Shown: positions 15,947 through 24,916 of the stretch, piece after piece | Numbering within the stretch: the first letter of the stretch is position 1 | Layout: every line of letters starts with the position of its first letter | Assembly (NCBI GenBank): GCA_001829415.1 | Contig: MIBE01000063.1 | Location: 105,307-140,262 of the forward strand | Direction: 5' to 3' | DNA: 34,956 nt | Source: Spirochaetes bacterium GWF1_51_8 | GTDB taxonomy: Bacteria; Spirochaetota; Brevinematia; Brevinematales; GWF1-51-8 | The notes under the pieces: model-generated | Databases searched by the model: none | What the model was told of the DNA's origin: nothing | Seen by the model: only the letters and a program-made list of their open reading frames with translations | Position numbers and translations under genes: made by a program

Positions 15947-16690
15947 ATGAAAATTTTGGTTTATACCTATGCGGAAAGCTATACACTTCAATTGGCCATC
16001 GAGATGATTCCTAAAGGTATCGAACCTATCGAAACAAAATCTAAAGAAGACGCATTGCAGTTATTAAAAAGCCAGGAAGACATCCATATCGTCGTCTCCG
16101 AATCCCCTGAGATCGATTTTCTTCAGCAGGTCAAGGACACCCGGAAAGACCTACACGTCCTGTTACTGTTCCATCAAAACCTGAAACCGAAGGACTTAAT
16201 GAGTATGATGTCACTCGGGATAACCGCGCTTGTAGAATATAATCCTTCCGCCGCGATAGTTGCCGACGGTATCATTCAGAATATTCTCAAATTCGGGCTG
16301 AGGACGCCGGAACGGCGCGCGCATCTGCGTGTTCAGCCGTCGAATATCGAGAACGCGGTCGGCGCGGTATATCTGCGCGATGCGGCGAAGTTTATCCGCG
16401 GGAACCTGATCGATATTAGCGCGGGCGGCGCCGCTATAGCGTTCTACGACTCCATCGAGTCGAGTATGCTGTTGCAGAACCACGTCTACGATCCGGTCCT
16501 TTTACAGATGCGCGGTCTGGAGATCAAGACGATTGCGCGCCTCAAGGGGAAGCGTGACAGTACCGCGGGCTTCCAGTTTGAAAATGTGGAAGAGCGCGAG
16601 ATGAACAAAATCGCAACCTATGTCCATTATAAAATGAATGAAGGTTCGGAAGATTTTTACGAAACTATTCTCCGTTCCAGCAGTAAATAG
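15947..16690 (+). CDS. PilZ-domain protein with receiver-like N-terminal domain
   Basis: 247 residues. Residues 1-120 have the alternating strand-helix look of a response-regulator receiver (MKILVYTYAES, HIVVSESPEI, HVLLLFHQN). The expected phospho-acceptor Asp is replaced by Ser/Glu at VVSESP and the N-terminal acidic pair is absent, so it is probably a pseudo-receiver. Residues 125-235 are a PilZ domain: ERRAHLRV supplies the R-x-x-x-R c-di-GMP motif and DISAGGAAI the D-x-S-x-x-G motif. It should bind cyclic di-GMP; its partner is unknown. ATG follows AGGAGA. The DUF2807 lipoprotein gene follows 12 bp later. A probable HD-GYP gene at the window end is another c-di-GMP element. Confidence 0.85.
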   Translation: MKILVYTYAESYTLQLAIEMIPKGIEPIETKSKEDALQLLKSQEDIHIVVSESPEIDFLQQVKDTRKDLHVLLLFHQNLKPKDLMSMMSLGITALVEYNPSAAIVADGIIQNILKFGLRTPERRAHLRVQPSNIENAVGAVYLRDAAKFIRGNLIDISAGGAAIAFYDSIESSMLLQNHVYDPVLLQMRGLEIKTIARLKGKRDSTAGFQFENVEEREMNKIATYVHYKMNEGSEDFYETILRSSSK

Positions 16691-16702
16691 CAGGAGACAG
16701 GC

Positions 16703-17431
16703 ATGAAAACGGTTCTTCCTTTTTTACTCTTAGCGATTCTGCTCCCGGTTTCATGTGATGGAAATAACGGCGGGTATTCAACAAACCATTCTATCGTGAA
16801 CGAGCCGGTATCGGTCGAGAAAAGAACCGTTCCGCCGTTTAAGAGCGTTTCCTTCAATGGTGTCGGTTCGGTCAAGATTAAAAAAGGGAAATCGGATTTT
16901 ATTGTCGTCAAGGCCGATCCCGGTATTATCGATAAAGTAAAGACCGAGGTGAAGGGCGATACTCTCGAAATCGGCCTCGATAACATTTTTGATACATTTA
17001 ATCACTCGATCGAGATAGAAATCCGGATGCCGAGTATAGAAGAGATTTCTCTCTTAGGCGCGGGCAGTATCTTTATGGAAGAACAAATGACCTCCGAATA
17101 TCTCAGGGTGATTATGAGCGGTACCGGGATCATCAGTATCAACTGCCAGTCTCAGACCATCGACGCTGAGATCCGCGGCGCGGGAAATATTTATTTTAAA
17201 GGGACGACCGATCTTTTAAAAATCCTCCATACCGGTCTCGGCCGCGTGGACGCATTCGACCTGCTGGCGCAGCGTGTTCAATGTTCGCTGATGGGCGCAG
17301 GGGAATGCCAGCTCAATGTGGTGAAAACCCTCAATATTCAACTGACCGGACTCGGGAAAGTGACCTACAAGGGGAAACCAGAAGTCACCCAGCAGATCAC
17401 CGGGCTCGGCAGTATCCAAAATATCGAATAA
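16703..17431 (+). CDS. DUF2807 (GIN domain) lipoprotein
   Basis: 242 residues. Lipoprotein signal peptide with LPVSC, lipid-anchored Cys18. The mature part matches the GIN/DUF2807 head-domain pattern: FKSVSFNGVGSVKIKKG at its start, then short repeated strands each carrying a G-x-G turn (LLGAGSIFM, MSGTGIISI, IRGAGNIYF, TGLGRVDAF, LMGAGECQL, LTGLGKVTY, ITGLGSI), which suggests a right-handed beta-helix. Family members are exported and uncharacterised, common in Bacteroidota and also found elsewhere. ATG after AGGAG, 12 bp downstream of the PilZ gene, so probably one transcript. Confidence 0.85.
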   Translation: MKTVLPFLLLAILLPVSCDGNNGGYSTNHSIVNEPVSVEKRTVPPFKSVSFNGVGSVKIKKGKSDFIVVKADPGIIDKVKTEVKGDTLEIGLDNIFDTFNHSIEIEIRMPSIEEISLLGAGSIFMEEQMTSEYLRVIMSGTGIISINCQSQTIDAEIRGAGNIYFKGTTDLLKILHTGLGRVDAFDLLAQRVQCSLMGAGECQLNVVKTLNIQLTGLGKVTYKGKPEVTQQITGLGSIQNIE

Positions 17432-17445
17432 ACATTTTCAGGAAC

Positions 17446-17474
17446 TTGCGTTTTCGCCCGCTTTATGTTAAAAT
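17446..17474 (+). promoter_or_regulatory. Promoter of tRNA-Ser
   Basis: TTGCGT (17446-17451), 17 bp, TAAAAT (17469-17474), 13 bp before the tRNA. Confidence 0.65.
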
Positions 17475-17487
17475 ATTCCGCTTAAGT

Positions 17488-17572
17488 GGAGAGGTGCCGG
17501 AGTGGCCGATCGGGGCACCCTGCTAAGGTGTTGTACCTTATGGTACCGAGGGTTCGAATCCCTCCCTCTCCG
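17488..17572 (+). tRNA. tRNA-Ser (anticodon GCT)
   Basis: 85 nt, a class II tRNA. Acceptor GGAGAGG pairs with CCTCTCC, discriminator G. Anticodon stem GCACC/GGTGT, loop CTGCTAA, anticodon GCT. The long variable arm pairs GTACC with GGTAC, as expected for serine. T arm GAGGG-TTCGAAT-CCCTC. CCA is not encoded. Confidence 0.95.
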
Positions 17573-17594
17573 ATTTTCCCATCCCCGCTGAATT

Positions 17595-17623
17595 CGGGAT
17601 ACTTCGGCTTCGCTCAGTATCCG
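17595..17623. repeat. Short hairpin between tRNA-Ser and the convergent lipoprotein gene
   Basis: CGGGATAC (17595-17602) and GTATCCG (17617-17623) pair with one bulged G around CTTCGGCTTCGCTCA-type sequence, a kind of short intergenic palindrome common in many bacterial genomes. No T run follows, so it is not a clear terminator. Confidence 0.45.
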
Positions 17624-17629
17624 TTACTT

Positions 17630-20068
17630 TCAATACACCCAAACCGACCCGCTGTCGGTACCTTTATCGTCGTCGCACGGAGCGCCTACGACCGTTTTTC
17701 CGCCGTTCGCCGATATTCCCACCGAGAAACCGTAGCCGTCCGTAGCCGTTCGATCGCTTGCGTTGGTTTTACTTTGAACCCATGCGCTTCCGTTCCATGT
17801 ATAATAATAAATATAGCTTGCCTGCGCATTTAAATAACCGGGTGCTCCCACTACTACTTTATTCCCATCATGCGTGGTAGCAGCCGAGTATCCGAAGTAG
17901 TCTCCGTTTACCCCGTCGGAAGCTGAAATTTTTAGCTCATCCCATGATACGCCATTCCATTTGTATTCATAAAAACATCCTTTTTTATTATTGTCAATCG
18001 GAGAACCCACTATATATCTATTTCCATCCCCCGATATAGAAACACAATTTCCAAATTTATAATTAGCGCTTGATTCACCTCCGAACGAATCTTTTTTAAT
18101 ATAATCCTCAATCCAAGCGCTTCCGTTCCATTGGTAAAGGAAAGCGTATGTATATGGCGCTATAGGATTAGCAGCAGGACTTCCTACTACAATATTGTTC
18201 CCATTTGACGATAATGAAACCGAATACCCAAAACCCTGCATACTACCTGCTCCCCAGAATTCTGGATCAAGTCTATAACCATCTATTCCGCACTCGAAGG
18301 TATTTGTCCAAAGATTTTCCGTATAATCATATATAGACACAAAATAAACAGGATCTTCTGATAAACGACTTTGGATTCCTCTTGATAGTATTATTCTATT
18401 TCCTTCCCAATTGATATCAAGCCCGCTAATTCCTCTATAGTAAGTCTCAACATAGGCTTCATTCCAACTTAATCCATCCCATTTATAAACATAAAAGTAG
18501 TAATAGGCCCCGAAATTGCTAAAATCCCAAATACTATAGGAGCTATCATTTTCTCGAAAAGTCCCTACTACTATTGTGTTTCCGTCTCCTGAAATTGCAA
18601 TTTGATGCCCGAAATGCAGATAATTCGTATCATAAGATGGAATGAGTTTATCAATAATCCATCCGTTCCCTTCGCCGATATCCCGGTAAACATAAACCGC
18701 GCCGCTATCTGTTGCGATATCGTCGTCGTTTGGAGAACCGATTATAATAATTTTCCCATCCCCTGAAATATCCGTGGATTTTCCGAAATAATCTCCTGCG
18801 CCTCCATCGGCGGGAACCAGCTTATTTTTAACTATTATCAGATAGGTATTCGTAATAGATGTTTTACCGCTGTTATCCTTCCCGTAAACCTTCAATGTGT
18901 TTACACCGGCGACGCCATTGGTTAATTTCAGGTCTTTTGTATTCCAGCGGGTCATCCCGCCGATATTCGTAACCGACGCATTTGAAAACGCTTTTCCGTT
19001 GATCGAAACCTTGATATTCGTTATCGTCGATGAAGAAGTGGCGTATCCCCAGAAAACGCTGTGGTTGCTGGTTATAATGAAATTATCTTTGAATGGAAAA
19101 CAGGGAGTTACCATCGGGTTTACCGTATTCAGGATAACGATATGATTTGAGACAATATTGGTTTTAAATTCAGCGGAAACAGCCATCACCGATATTCTGT
19201 TGGTTCCGCACCAAAGCGCAATATTCGCATACCATGATTTAGTTCCAAATACGTTTTCCCAAGGGGTATTATTCACTTTGATTTTTACTGTCTGAATAGA
19301 TGAAGGTTCCGCGATATCCGCTCCGCCATGGACGGTAAGGGAAGACGCCACAGCCACAGTCCCGGATACCGGAGAGGAGATATATACCGACGGAACCGGA
19401 TAATAGATAATCGAGTATCCGGAGATAATATTAGTCTTACCCTTCGTGGAAACCGCGAGAACCGAAATCGTGTTTGAACCGAGATTTAACGATACCTCGT
19501 TCGACCAGGATTCCGTTCCTTCCGCTTCTTTCCAAATACCGCCGTTCAGACTTATTCTTGCGGTCTGTATTTCAGCGGGTAAACCGACCGAAGCCGTTCC
19601 GCTTATCCACACATTTCCATTCGTAATCCAAGCGCCGTTTGCGGGGGAAAGAATCGCGACAAAAGGAACCGGGCTGTTATTCTCAAAAATAATGGTGTGA
19701 TTGGAGAGATAGTTAGTAAAACTCAAACTGGAGACCGCCATAACGGAAATTGTATTCGTCCCGGCCGGAAGCCCAATCGAAATCCCCCAAACCGACGTCC
19801 CGGAAGCGTTCTGCCATTCGCCGGAGTTCAGCTTGACTTTAACGTTTAGGATTGTCACAGGGGAAGAGACCGACGCGCTCCCCACGATAGTGACCGCTCC
19901 GTTAGTCGTTACAGTATTGTTCGACGGCGAAGCTACCGTGATAACCGGAATATAATTCGGGATAGGATTGTTCCCGGGATTCCCGTTATTTCCGGGTGTA
20001 ATACTGCAGGAAACGATTAACGCCAGAATAGCGGAATAGAAGGACAAGAAAACCCCTTTTCTTCTCAT
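17630..20068 (-). CDS. Large lipoprotein with Ig-like repeats and FG-GAP-like beta-propeller
   Basis: 812 residues. Lipoprotein signal peptide ending LIVSC (Cys21), then a Gly/Asn/Pro linker. Residues about 40-410 contain four related Ig-like units, each with a pattern like PSNNTVTTNGAVTIVGSASV, an NSGEWQNA-type turn, and TNTISVMAVS. Residues about 415-812 contain FG-GAP-like blades, with repeats of GDYFGKSTDISGDGKIIIIGSP and GAVYVYR types. FG-GAP propellers are extracellular binding modules; here they probably act at the cell surface. The last blade stops at SGSVWVY. ATG follows AGGAGAGC; promoter at 20096-20124. Similar in plan to the next gene upstream (20325-22346). Confidence 0.85.
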   Translation of the reverse strand: MRRKGVFLSFYSAILALIVSCSITPGNNGNPGNNPIPNYIPVITVASPSNNTVTTNGAVTIVGSASVSSPVTILNVKVKLNSGEWQNASGTSVWGISIGLPAGTNTISVMAVSSLSFTNYLSNHTIIFENNSPVPFVAILSPANGAWITNGNVWISGTASVGLPAEIQTARISLNGGIWKEAEGTESWSNEVSLNLGSNTISVLAVSTKGKTNIISGYSIIYYPVPSVYISSPVSGTVAVASSLTVHGGADIAEPSSIQTVKIKVNNTPWENVFGTKSWYANIALWCGTNRISVMAVSAEFKTNIVSNHIVILNTVNPMVTPCFPFKDNFIITSNHSVFWGYATSSSTITNIKVSINGKAFSNASVTNIGGMTRWNTKDLKLTNGVAGVNTLKVYGKDNSGKTSITNTYLIIVKNKLVPADGGAGDYFGKSTDISGDGKIIIIGSPNDDDIATDSGAVYVYRDIGEGNGWIIDKLIPSYDTNYLHFGHQIAISGDGNTIVVGTFRENDSSYSIWDFSNFGAYYYFYVYKWDGLSWNEAYVETYYRGISGLDINWEGNRIILSRGIQSRLSEDPVYFVSIYDYTENLWTNTFECGIDGYRLDPEFWGAGSMQGFGYSVSLSSNGNNIVVGSPAANPIAPYTYAFLYQWNGSAWIEDYIKKDSFGGESSANYKFGNCVSISGDGNRYIVGSPIDNNKKGCFYEYKWNGVSWDELKISASDGVNGDYFGYSAATTHDGNKVVVGAPGYLNAQASYIYYYTWNGSAWVQSKTNASDRTATDGYGFSVGISANGGKTVVGAPCDDDKGTDSGSVWVY

Positions 20069-20095
20069 GATAGCTCTCCTATATGGATATACGTT

Positions 20096-20124
20096 ATTTT
20101 AACGAGTCATCGTGCGCGTGTCAA
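20096..20124 (-). promoter_or_regulatory. Promoter of the 812-residue lipoprotein
   Basis: On the minus strand: consensus TTGACA (20124-20119), 17 bp, TAAAAT (20101-20096), 27 bp before the ATG. Confidence 0.8.
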
Positions 20125-20324
20125 CACATTTCCGGGAAATATTAAAACTTTTCGCTTAATTCGGGATATTAGGGATAGTTTTTCCCTTCTTTTTTCGCAT
20201 TTTTCTATACTCCCCTTCGGCTCTGCTTATCATATCCTATTATTAAGCCAATCCGCCGGGTGTTTTTCTTACGCTTTTTACTGTTTCCATGCCGCTGAAT
20301 TTCCCTTGTGGACGTATTAAGGCT

Positions 20325-22346
20325 TTACCACTCCGAAACGAATTTATACACTTTATCGCCATACACCCAAACATTCTTTCCGTCGGGACTGCATGCCACA
20401 CTTTGTCCGAAACCGGTCATGGAGGTGAGATAAGGGTTGATGATATTTGTCGTCCATGAACTGCCGTTCCAATGGAAACGATAGACATTCCCGTAGGAAA
20501 GTAAGACCGTGTTGCCGTCCGCGGAGATGGCACAATCGTAACCTACCATAATCATACTATATTTAAAATCATGAGGAGTCAACGGGGTAGCTGTCCAAGT
20601 ACTCCCGTTCCAACGATAGTAATATGCAGTTTGGGACGAGAACTGTACAACCACAAACGCGTTTCCGCTATCGGATAATTTAACCTGATAACTGAACCCT
20701 GTTCCTCCAGCGATAATATTCGTCTCTATCCATGAGCTATTGGTATAACGAAAAACATAAACTTTATTCGCCCCCCCTGAGTTTTCAATATACGAACCCA
20801 CAAGAAATATATTTCCGTCTGCAGATAAACTGACACAACTTCCAAATCGTCCGTTAGCTTCGACATCCGATGCAATAAACTTGTTTGTTTCCCAATTCAT
20901 TCCGTTCTTCCTAAAGAAATAAACTGCGCCACCCCAACCATAGACCTCACCATCCCAGCAACTCCCGATAAGTAAAGCTTTTCCATCCGCGGAAATATCG
21001 ACACTGCACCCATATCCGGGGTTATAGTTCCTGTTTGTCGGTAAAAACAGGTTTGTTACCCAATTTGTCCCATCATATGTTTGTAAATATGCGTATCCTA
21101 CATTTGCCCCGCCATTTGTACCGTTTTGGTCTCCAATTAGAATATCGTTTCCGTTAGAAGATAAAGCTATTGCCATACCGAAATAGGTACTATTAGGTAT
21201 ATAAATTGGGGCAAAGTAATTTGTTACCCAAATACTCCCGTTCCAATGAATGCGAACTACTTTGTTACCGATATTTATTACGCCGGCAAAAGTGTTTCCA
21301 TCAGAGGAAATATCAAAACAGTTCCTAAATCCAATACTTATAAAATTAGTAGGCTTACTATTATAATACGGGACGAACTCCTGCACCGTAAAATCCTTAC
21401 GGAGTATGACGGTCTGATTGGTCGCAGAAATGTTATAAAACCTATCGTAGGCGTAATACTTCCAGATATGCGCGATCAGTGTGCTTTCCGAAACATTCGT
21501 TATCCAGTACGGCGATGAGTAAATCATCGGGAGATTGGTGCGGTTGTTGAGCTGAAGCATGACATTGCTCACCCCGGATATGGCGTCATTATACACCAAC
21601 TGAAGCTGATAGGTTTGAGAAAACACCTTTTGGTAATCGGTATAGTTCACGGATACGAAGACAGGCGGCGTTAAATCATTAGAGATATAAAAATAGCCTG
21701 AATCAGCAGTCAATGGTGTGTTTCCAAATACCTTTGCGATAATTGCATTGTACCCCTCGCTCAGAACAGAGGGACAGTACCAAGATGTCCAGTCGCCGGA
21801 ATTGTTGATCGCCTCTATCCATATTCCCCCGTTCACCTGAACCGAGATATTGGTAATTATAGCGGGTGAATCGATGGATGCCACTCCGTAAATAACGATA
21901 TTTGTTGTATTAGTGAGAGTTCCTGACATAAGATTTGTAATCTGTACAGAAGGAATCTGGACACGTTTGATGCTGTTGGTAATAATTTTCGAAAAATTGG
22001 AAGATTTATCCTCAGCATAAACATAATAAGTATGAACCGCATAGGCATATCCAATATCCACTTGAAATGCCCATGTATTTCCGGAGACGAGTGCCTTTTC
22101 AAAACTGCCGGTATCTTTTTTTATCCACACATTAAAAACCCCTCTTCCAACATCACTGACGTTGCCGCCAAGAGTATAATACCTCCCGACAGGCTGATTA
22201 TTTGTGTGGCTGGTTAGTGTTATCACGGGCGGGATATCGTCCTTGACCAGAAGCATGATGTCCTTCGGTTCGATCAGTTCGTCGCAGGAAATGATTAACT
22301 GAATTACCGGGAGCAGTAGAAATAATAGAGCAAATGTTTTTTTCAT
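20325..22346 (-). CDS. Lipoprotein with Ig-like and FG-GAP-like repeats
   Basis: 673 residues. Lipoprotein signal peptide ending LIISC (Cys21). Residues about 38-340 hold Ig-like segments (DDIPPVITLTSHT, SPAIITNISVQVNGGIW, DLTPPVFVSVNYTD), two with the PP-V start common in such domains. Residues about 345-673 hold repeated FG-GAP-like blades (DISSDGNTFAGV, ALSSNGNDILIG, DISADGKALLIGS, SLSADGNIFLVGS, AISADGNTVLLS), each followed by a WNGS-W type strand. It is related in plan to the 812-residue lipoprotein but not a recent duplicate. ATG after GGGGGA; own promoter. A surface-binding role is inferred. Confidence 0.82.
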   Translation of the reverse strand: MKKTFALLFLLLPVIQLIISCDELIEPKDIMLLVKDDIPPVITLTSHTNNQPVGRYYTLGGNVSDVGRGVFNVWIKKDTGSFEKALVSGNTWAFQVDIGYAYAVHTYYVYAEDKSSNFSKIITNSIKRVQIPSVQITNLMSGTLTNTTNIVIYGVASIDSPAIITNISVQVNGGIWIEAINNSGDWTSWYCPSVLSEGYNAIIAKVFGNTPLTADSGYFYISNDLTPPVFVSVNYTDYQKVFSQTYQLQLVYNDAISGVSNVMLQLNNRTNLPMIYSSPYWITNVSESTLIAHIWKYYAYDRFYNISATNQTVILRKDFTVQEFVPYYNSKPTNFISIGFRNCFDISSDGNTFAGVINIGNKVVRIHWNGSIWVTNYFAPIYIPNSTYFGMAIALSSNGNDILIGDQNGTNGGANVGYAYLQTYDGTNWVTNLFLPTNRNYNPGYGCSVDISADGKALLIGSCWDGEVYGWGGAVYFFRKNGMNWETNKFIASDVEANGRFGSCVSLSADGNIFLVGSYIENSGGANKVYVFRYTNSSWIETNIIAGGTGFSYQVKLSDSGNAFVVVQFSSQTAYYYRWNGSTWTATPLTPHDFKYSMIMVGYDCAISADGNTVLLSYGNVYRFHWNGSSWTTNIINPYLTSMTGFGQSVACSPDGKNVWVYGDKVYKFVSEW

Positions 22347-22377
22347 AGTAATCCCCCTATTCTTTCCTATTAATACA

Positions 22378-22405
22378 ATTATACCTCGAATTATAAAATA
22401 ATCAA
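22378..22405 (-). promoter_or_regulatory. Promoter of the 673-residue lipoprotein
   Basis: On the minus strand: TTGATT (22405-22400), 16 bp, consensus TATAAT (22383-22378). Confidence 0.65.
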
Positions 22406-22567
22406 GTATTCAATTAAAGATTCTAAAAATATTCGGGTGTTTATTGATATATTATAACGCTTTTTAATTGAGGAAACTGCCAACTGAAATTTAGCCCATT
22501 AAAAAAGTAACACTTTTTGAGCCCGGCTCTGTTTAATAGGCAGAAAGCAATTCCAAAGGAGGAAAAA

Positions 22568-23302
22568 GTGAAAAAGGCGTTACTATTGTCATTTGTTATG
22601 GGCATGATCGTGTCGGTGTCGTGGGCGGCGGATATCACACGGAGTACCAACTCCGCGGAACTGACGCAGGATGAAGCGGATATCAACAATCTCGCATGGC
22701 GCGCGAATCTCGTTCTTCTCGACACTGCATTCCTCAAAGAACAGCAGACGCTTTTGGGCGATATGACTATCCCTGTGGGGGGATACGGCGGTCCCAGTTT
22801 CATGTTCACTACGGTGAATAATCAATTCTCGATGATGATGGGCGGCGGCGGCGGAATGCTTCTCTGGCACCGTCTCATCCTCGGCGGAATGGGCGCCGGT
22901 ATGACTACCGCTATCCCCGTGTCGCATATCTCCGGCGCGACCACCAACAGTGGAAATCTGACAGTCGGTTACGGCGGGTTTATGCTCGGCTACATCTTCT
23001 TCCCCGAATCGCTCGTCCATTTCTCGCTCTACGGCGTAATCGGCGGCGGCGCGGTCATGATCACTCCCAGTACCGTTAACGGTATCGTGATCGATCCCAA
23101 CGCCAAGCAGACGATCTTTCCGTTCGGGTCGTACATGATCGGAGCGGATGTCGAACTCAATATCGGCAAGATGCTCCGGGTTAAGGTCGGCGGGGGATAC
23201 AGGATTGTTTCCGGCGTGGATACCTACAACATCTCGGGTGTGACCGATAGCTCGCTCTCCGGTGCCTACGGCGCGCTTTCGATCTCGATGGGCTGTTTCT
23301 AA
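22568..23302 (+). CDS. Exported glycine-rich protein, possible outer-membrane barrel
   Basis: 244 residues from a GTG at 22568, set by AGGAGG five bases upstream and by the signal peptide that then starts at once (KKALLLSFVMGMIVSVSWA, cleavage before ADI). The mature part has a short charged helix (about 25-65), then Gly-rich amphipathic strands: MMMGGGGGMLLWHRLILGG, VGYGGFMLGYIFF, HFSLYGVIGGGAVMI, LRVKVGGGYRIVSGV, ending GALSISMGCF with a C-terminal Phe as in many barrel proteins. No family recognised. Single gene closed by the terminator at 23322. Confidence 0.65.
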   Translation: MKKALLLSFVMGMIVSVSWAADITRSTNSAELTQDEADINNLAWRANLVLLDTAFLKEQQTLLGDMTIPVGGYGGPSFMFTTVNNQFSMMMGGGGGMLLWHRLILGGMGAGMTTAIPVSHISGATTNSGNLTVGYGGFMLGYIFFPESLVHFSLYGVIGGGAVMITPSTVNGIVIDPNAKQTIFPFGSYMIGADVELNIGKMLRVKVGGGYRIVSGVDTYNISGVTDSSLSGAYGALSISMGCF

Positions 23303-23321
23303 GAATTAGCACTAAACTATT

Positions 23322-23355
23322 AGGCCCCGCTTAATCAGGCGGGGCTATTTTATTT
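23322..23355 (+). terminator. Terminator of the glycine-rich exported protein gene
   Basis: GCCCCGC (23324-23330), 8-nt loop, GCGGGGC (23339-23345), then TATTTTATTT. Confidence 0.8.
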
Positions 23356-23714
23356 ACTATTCGTTGAAATAATCACTAAGACCTTACCGCGGAGACGCGG
23401 AGGAAACAGCCGAGGGGAAAGAGCGGAGTGGTTGTAGAATATGACATATACCTGCCGGGTTCGATAGAAGGAAATGGAGAGTTGAATGGAATCACCAACA
23501 GCGTTTTTGAACTGTTTGCTTCCGTCTCTCGACATAGCCTATCTTCTACCGAAAGTAGCCGAACAATGACAAAGCTTTTTCTGATCAATGCCCTTTTCCT
23601 AGCCCCCTTCCCGCTGTGTCCTCTGCCAGCCCTCACGTAGGGGGGGGTGTCTCAGCGTCTCCACAGTATGGCTTTTCCTATTTCCGCTTCCATTCCGAGG
23701 GGCGGTTTTTATTT
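23356..23714. repeat. Non-coding stretch with imperfect terminal inverted repeats
   Basis: 359 bp with no supported gene. The left end has CCGCGGAGACGCGGAGG (23387-23403). The right end carries, in inverted form, CTGTGGAGACGCTGAGA (23666-23650); the two match at GGAGACGC and nearby bases. Frames of 60-86 codons exist on both strands but have no convincing ribosome site and match nothing I recognise. A decayed insertion or a MITE-like intergenic repeat is possible. Confidence 0.35.
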
Positions 23715-24818
23715 CTACAATTTATCCCCGGTGATATCCGCGTAATCTTTCAGCATATTCTTCGCCTTCGCGGGAAGGTTCTGCGGGACATCGACCACCA
23801 CTTCGTAGTAGATATTCCCCCTTCGTCCGGTGTCGAGATTGGGAATCGCCTCGCCTTGAAGCTGGATTCGATGCCCGGGCTGCACACCGGCTGGGATATT
23901 CACCTTACGCTTGCCCTCGAGCGTATCGACTTCCATCGAGCCTCCGAAGACCGCGCGCGGGAAACTGATCCTGAGCTTCGCGAACAGATCGTCGGCGTTC
24001 CGTTCGAAATGGGTATTGTTGCGGATATTGAGTTTGACATAAAGGTCGCCGCGCGGCCCGCCGTTTTTGCCGGCATTGCCTTCGCCGTTGACCAGAAGCA
24101 TCTGGCCGTCCTGCACCCCGGCGGGAATCCGCACCATGATCTCGATATCCTTCTCGGACATTCCGGAACCCCTGCAGGTTTTACATGGGTTCGAGATGAT
24201 CTTGCCCTCGCCGTGACAGGTGGGACAGGTGGTCTGGATAGTGAAGAATCCCTGCGTGGTACGGACAGCGCCCGCGCCTCCGCATGTCGGACAGGTCTTG
24301 CTCCCTCCGCCGCTCTGGCTCCCGGTGCCGTGACAAACATCGCATTCTTCGTCGCGTTTCAGTTTAAGTTTGACCTTTTTTGGTTTGAGGATATCGCCCA
24401 GTTCGAGCGAAATATCCGCGCGGATATCCCGGCCTTTTGCCGGACGGGGCCCGGTTTCGGCTCGTTTCGAACGCTTACCCCCGAAGATAGAGGAAAAGAT
24501 ATCGTCGAAATCGAAACCGCCCATTCCGCCGAATATATCGTCGAAATTCATGCCGCCGCGCCCGAATCCCCCGGCGCCCGGCCCGCCCTGGCTGAACGCC
24601 GAATGCCCGTACTGGTCGTAAAGCTGGCGCTTCTGGGCATCGGACAAAACAGCATAGGCCTCGGTGGCCTCTTTGAACTTTTCTTCCGCTACCTTGTTTC
24701 CCGGGTTGCGGTCGGGGTGATGCTGCATCGCAAGTTTTCGATATGCCTTTTTAATTTCATCTACAGACGCGTTCTTCGCTACGCCCAATAACTCGTAATA
24801 ATCTTTTTCAGTCGCCAT
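23715..24818 (-). CDS. dnaJ: Chaperone protein DnaJ
   Basis: 367 residues. J domain (about 5-68) with HPD in [10 protein letters not shown], a Gly/Phe-rich stretch (about 75-105), then four zinc-binding CxxCxGxG units ([32 protein letters not shown]), then the substrate-binding C-terminal domains. This is a complete class A DnaJ. It stimulates DnaK ATPase and delivers unfolded substrates in the cytoplasm. The ATG at 24818 follows GAGGGG and gives the normal [13 protein letters not shown] start; the open frame runs 7 codons further. Two hairpins separate it from dnaK. Confidence 0.98.
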   Translation of the reverse strand: MATEKDYYELLGVAKNASVDEIKKAYRKLAMQHHPDRNPGNKVAEEKFKEATEAYAVLSDAQKRQLYDQYGHSAFSQGGPGAGGFGRGGMNFDDIFGGMGGFDFDDIFSSIFGGKRSKRAETGPRPAKGRDIRADISLELGDILKPKKVKLKLKRDEECDVCHGTGSQSGGGSKTCPTCGGAGAVRTTQGFFTIQTTCPTCHGEGKIISNPCKTCRGSGMSEKDIEIMVRIPAGVQDGQMLLVNGEGNAGKNGGPRGDLYVKLNIRNNTHFERNADDLFAKLRISFPRAVFGGSMEVDTLEGKRKVNIPAGVQPGHRIQLQGEAIPNLDTGRRGNIYYEVVVDVPQNLPAKAKNMLKDYADITGDKL

Positions 24819-24836
24819 CTTTTTCCCCTCGTAATA

Positions 24837-24862
24837 CACAAAAGGCGATGGAGTTCATCGCC
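24837..24862 (-). terminator. Second hairpin between dnaK and dnaJ
   Basis: On the minus strand: GGCGATG (24862-24856), loop AACTC, CATCGCC (24850-24844), then TTTT. The stem is perfect but short and the T run is weak. It lies about 25 nt before the dnaJ ATG. Confidence 0.45.
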
Positions 24863-24872
24863 GATCATGGAT

Positions 24873-24906
24873 ATAAAAAAGAAGGGGTAATCTGCATTAC
24901 CCCTTC
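24873..24906 (-). terminator. Strong intrinsic terminator between dnaK and dnaJ
   Basis: On the minus strand: GAAGGGGTAAT (24906-24896), loop GCAG, ATTACCCCTTC (24891-24881), then TTTTTTAT. A perfect 11-bp stem with a U tail, 10 bp after the dnaK stop. Confidence 0.8.
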
Positions 24907-24916
24907 CCTATGAAAT

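Noticed and set aside
23616-24791. 391-codon plus-strand frame opposite dnaJ
   Set aside because: Shadow of dnaJ, whose motifs and start are certain.
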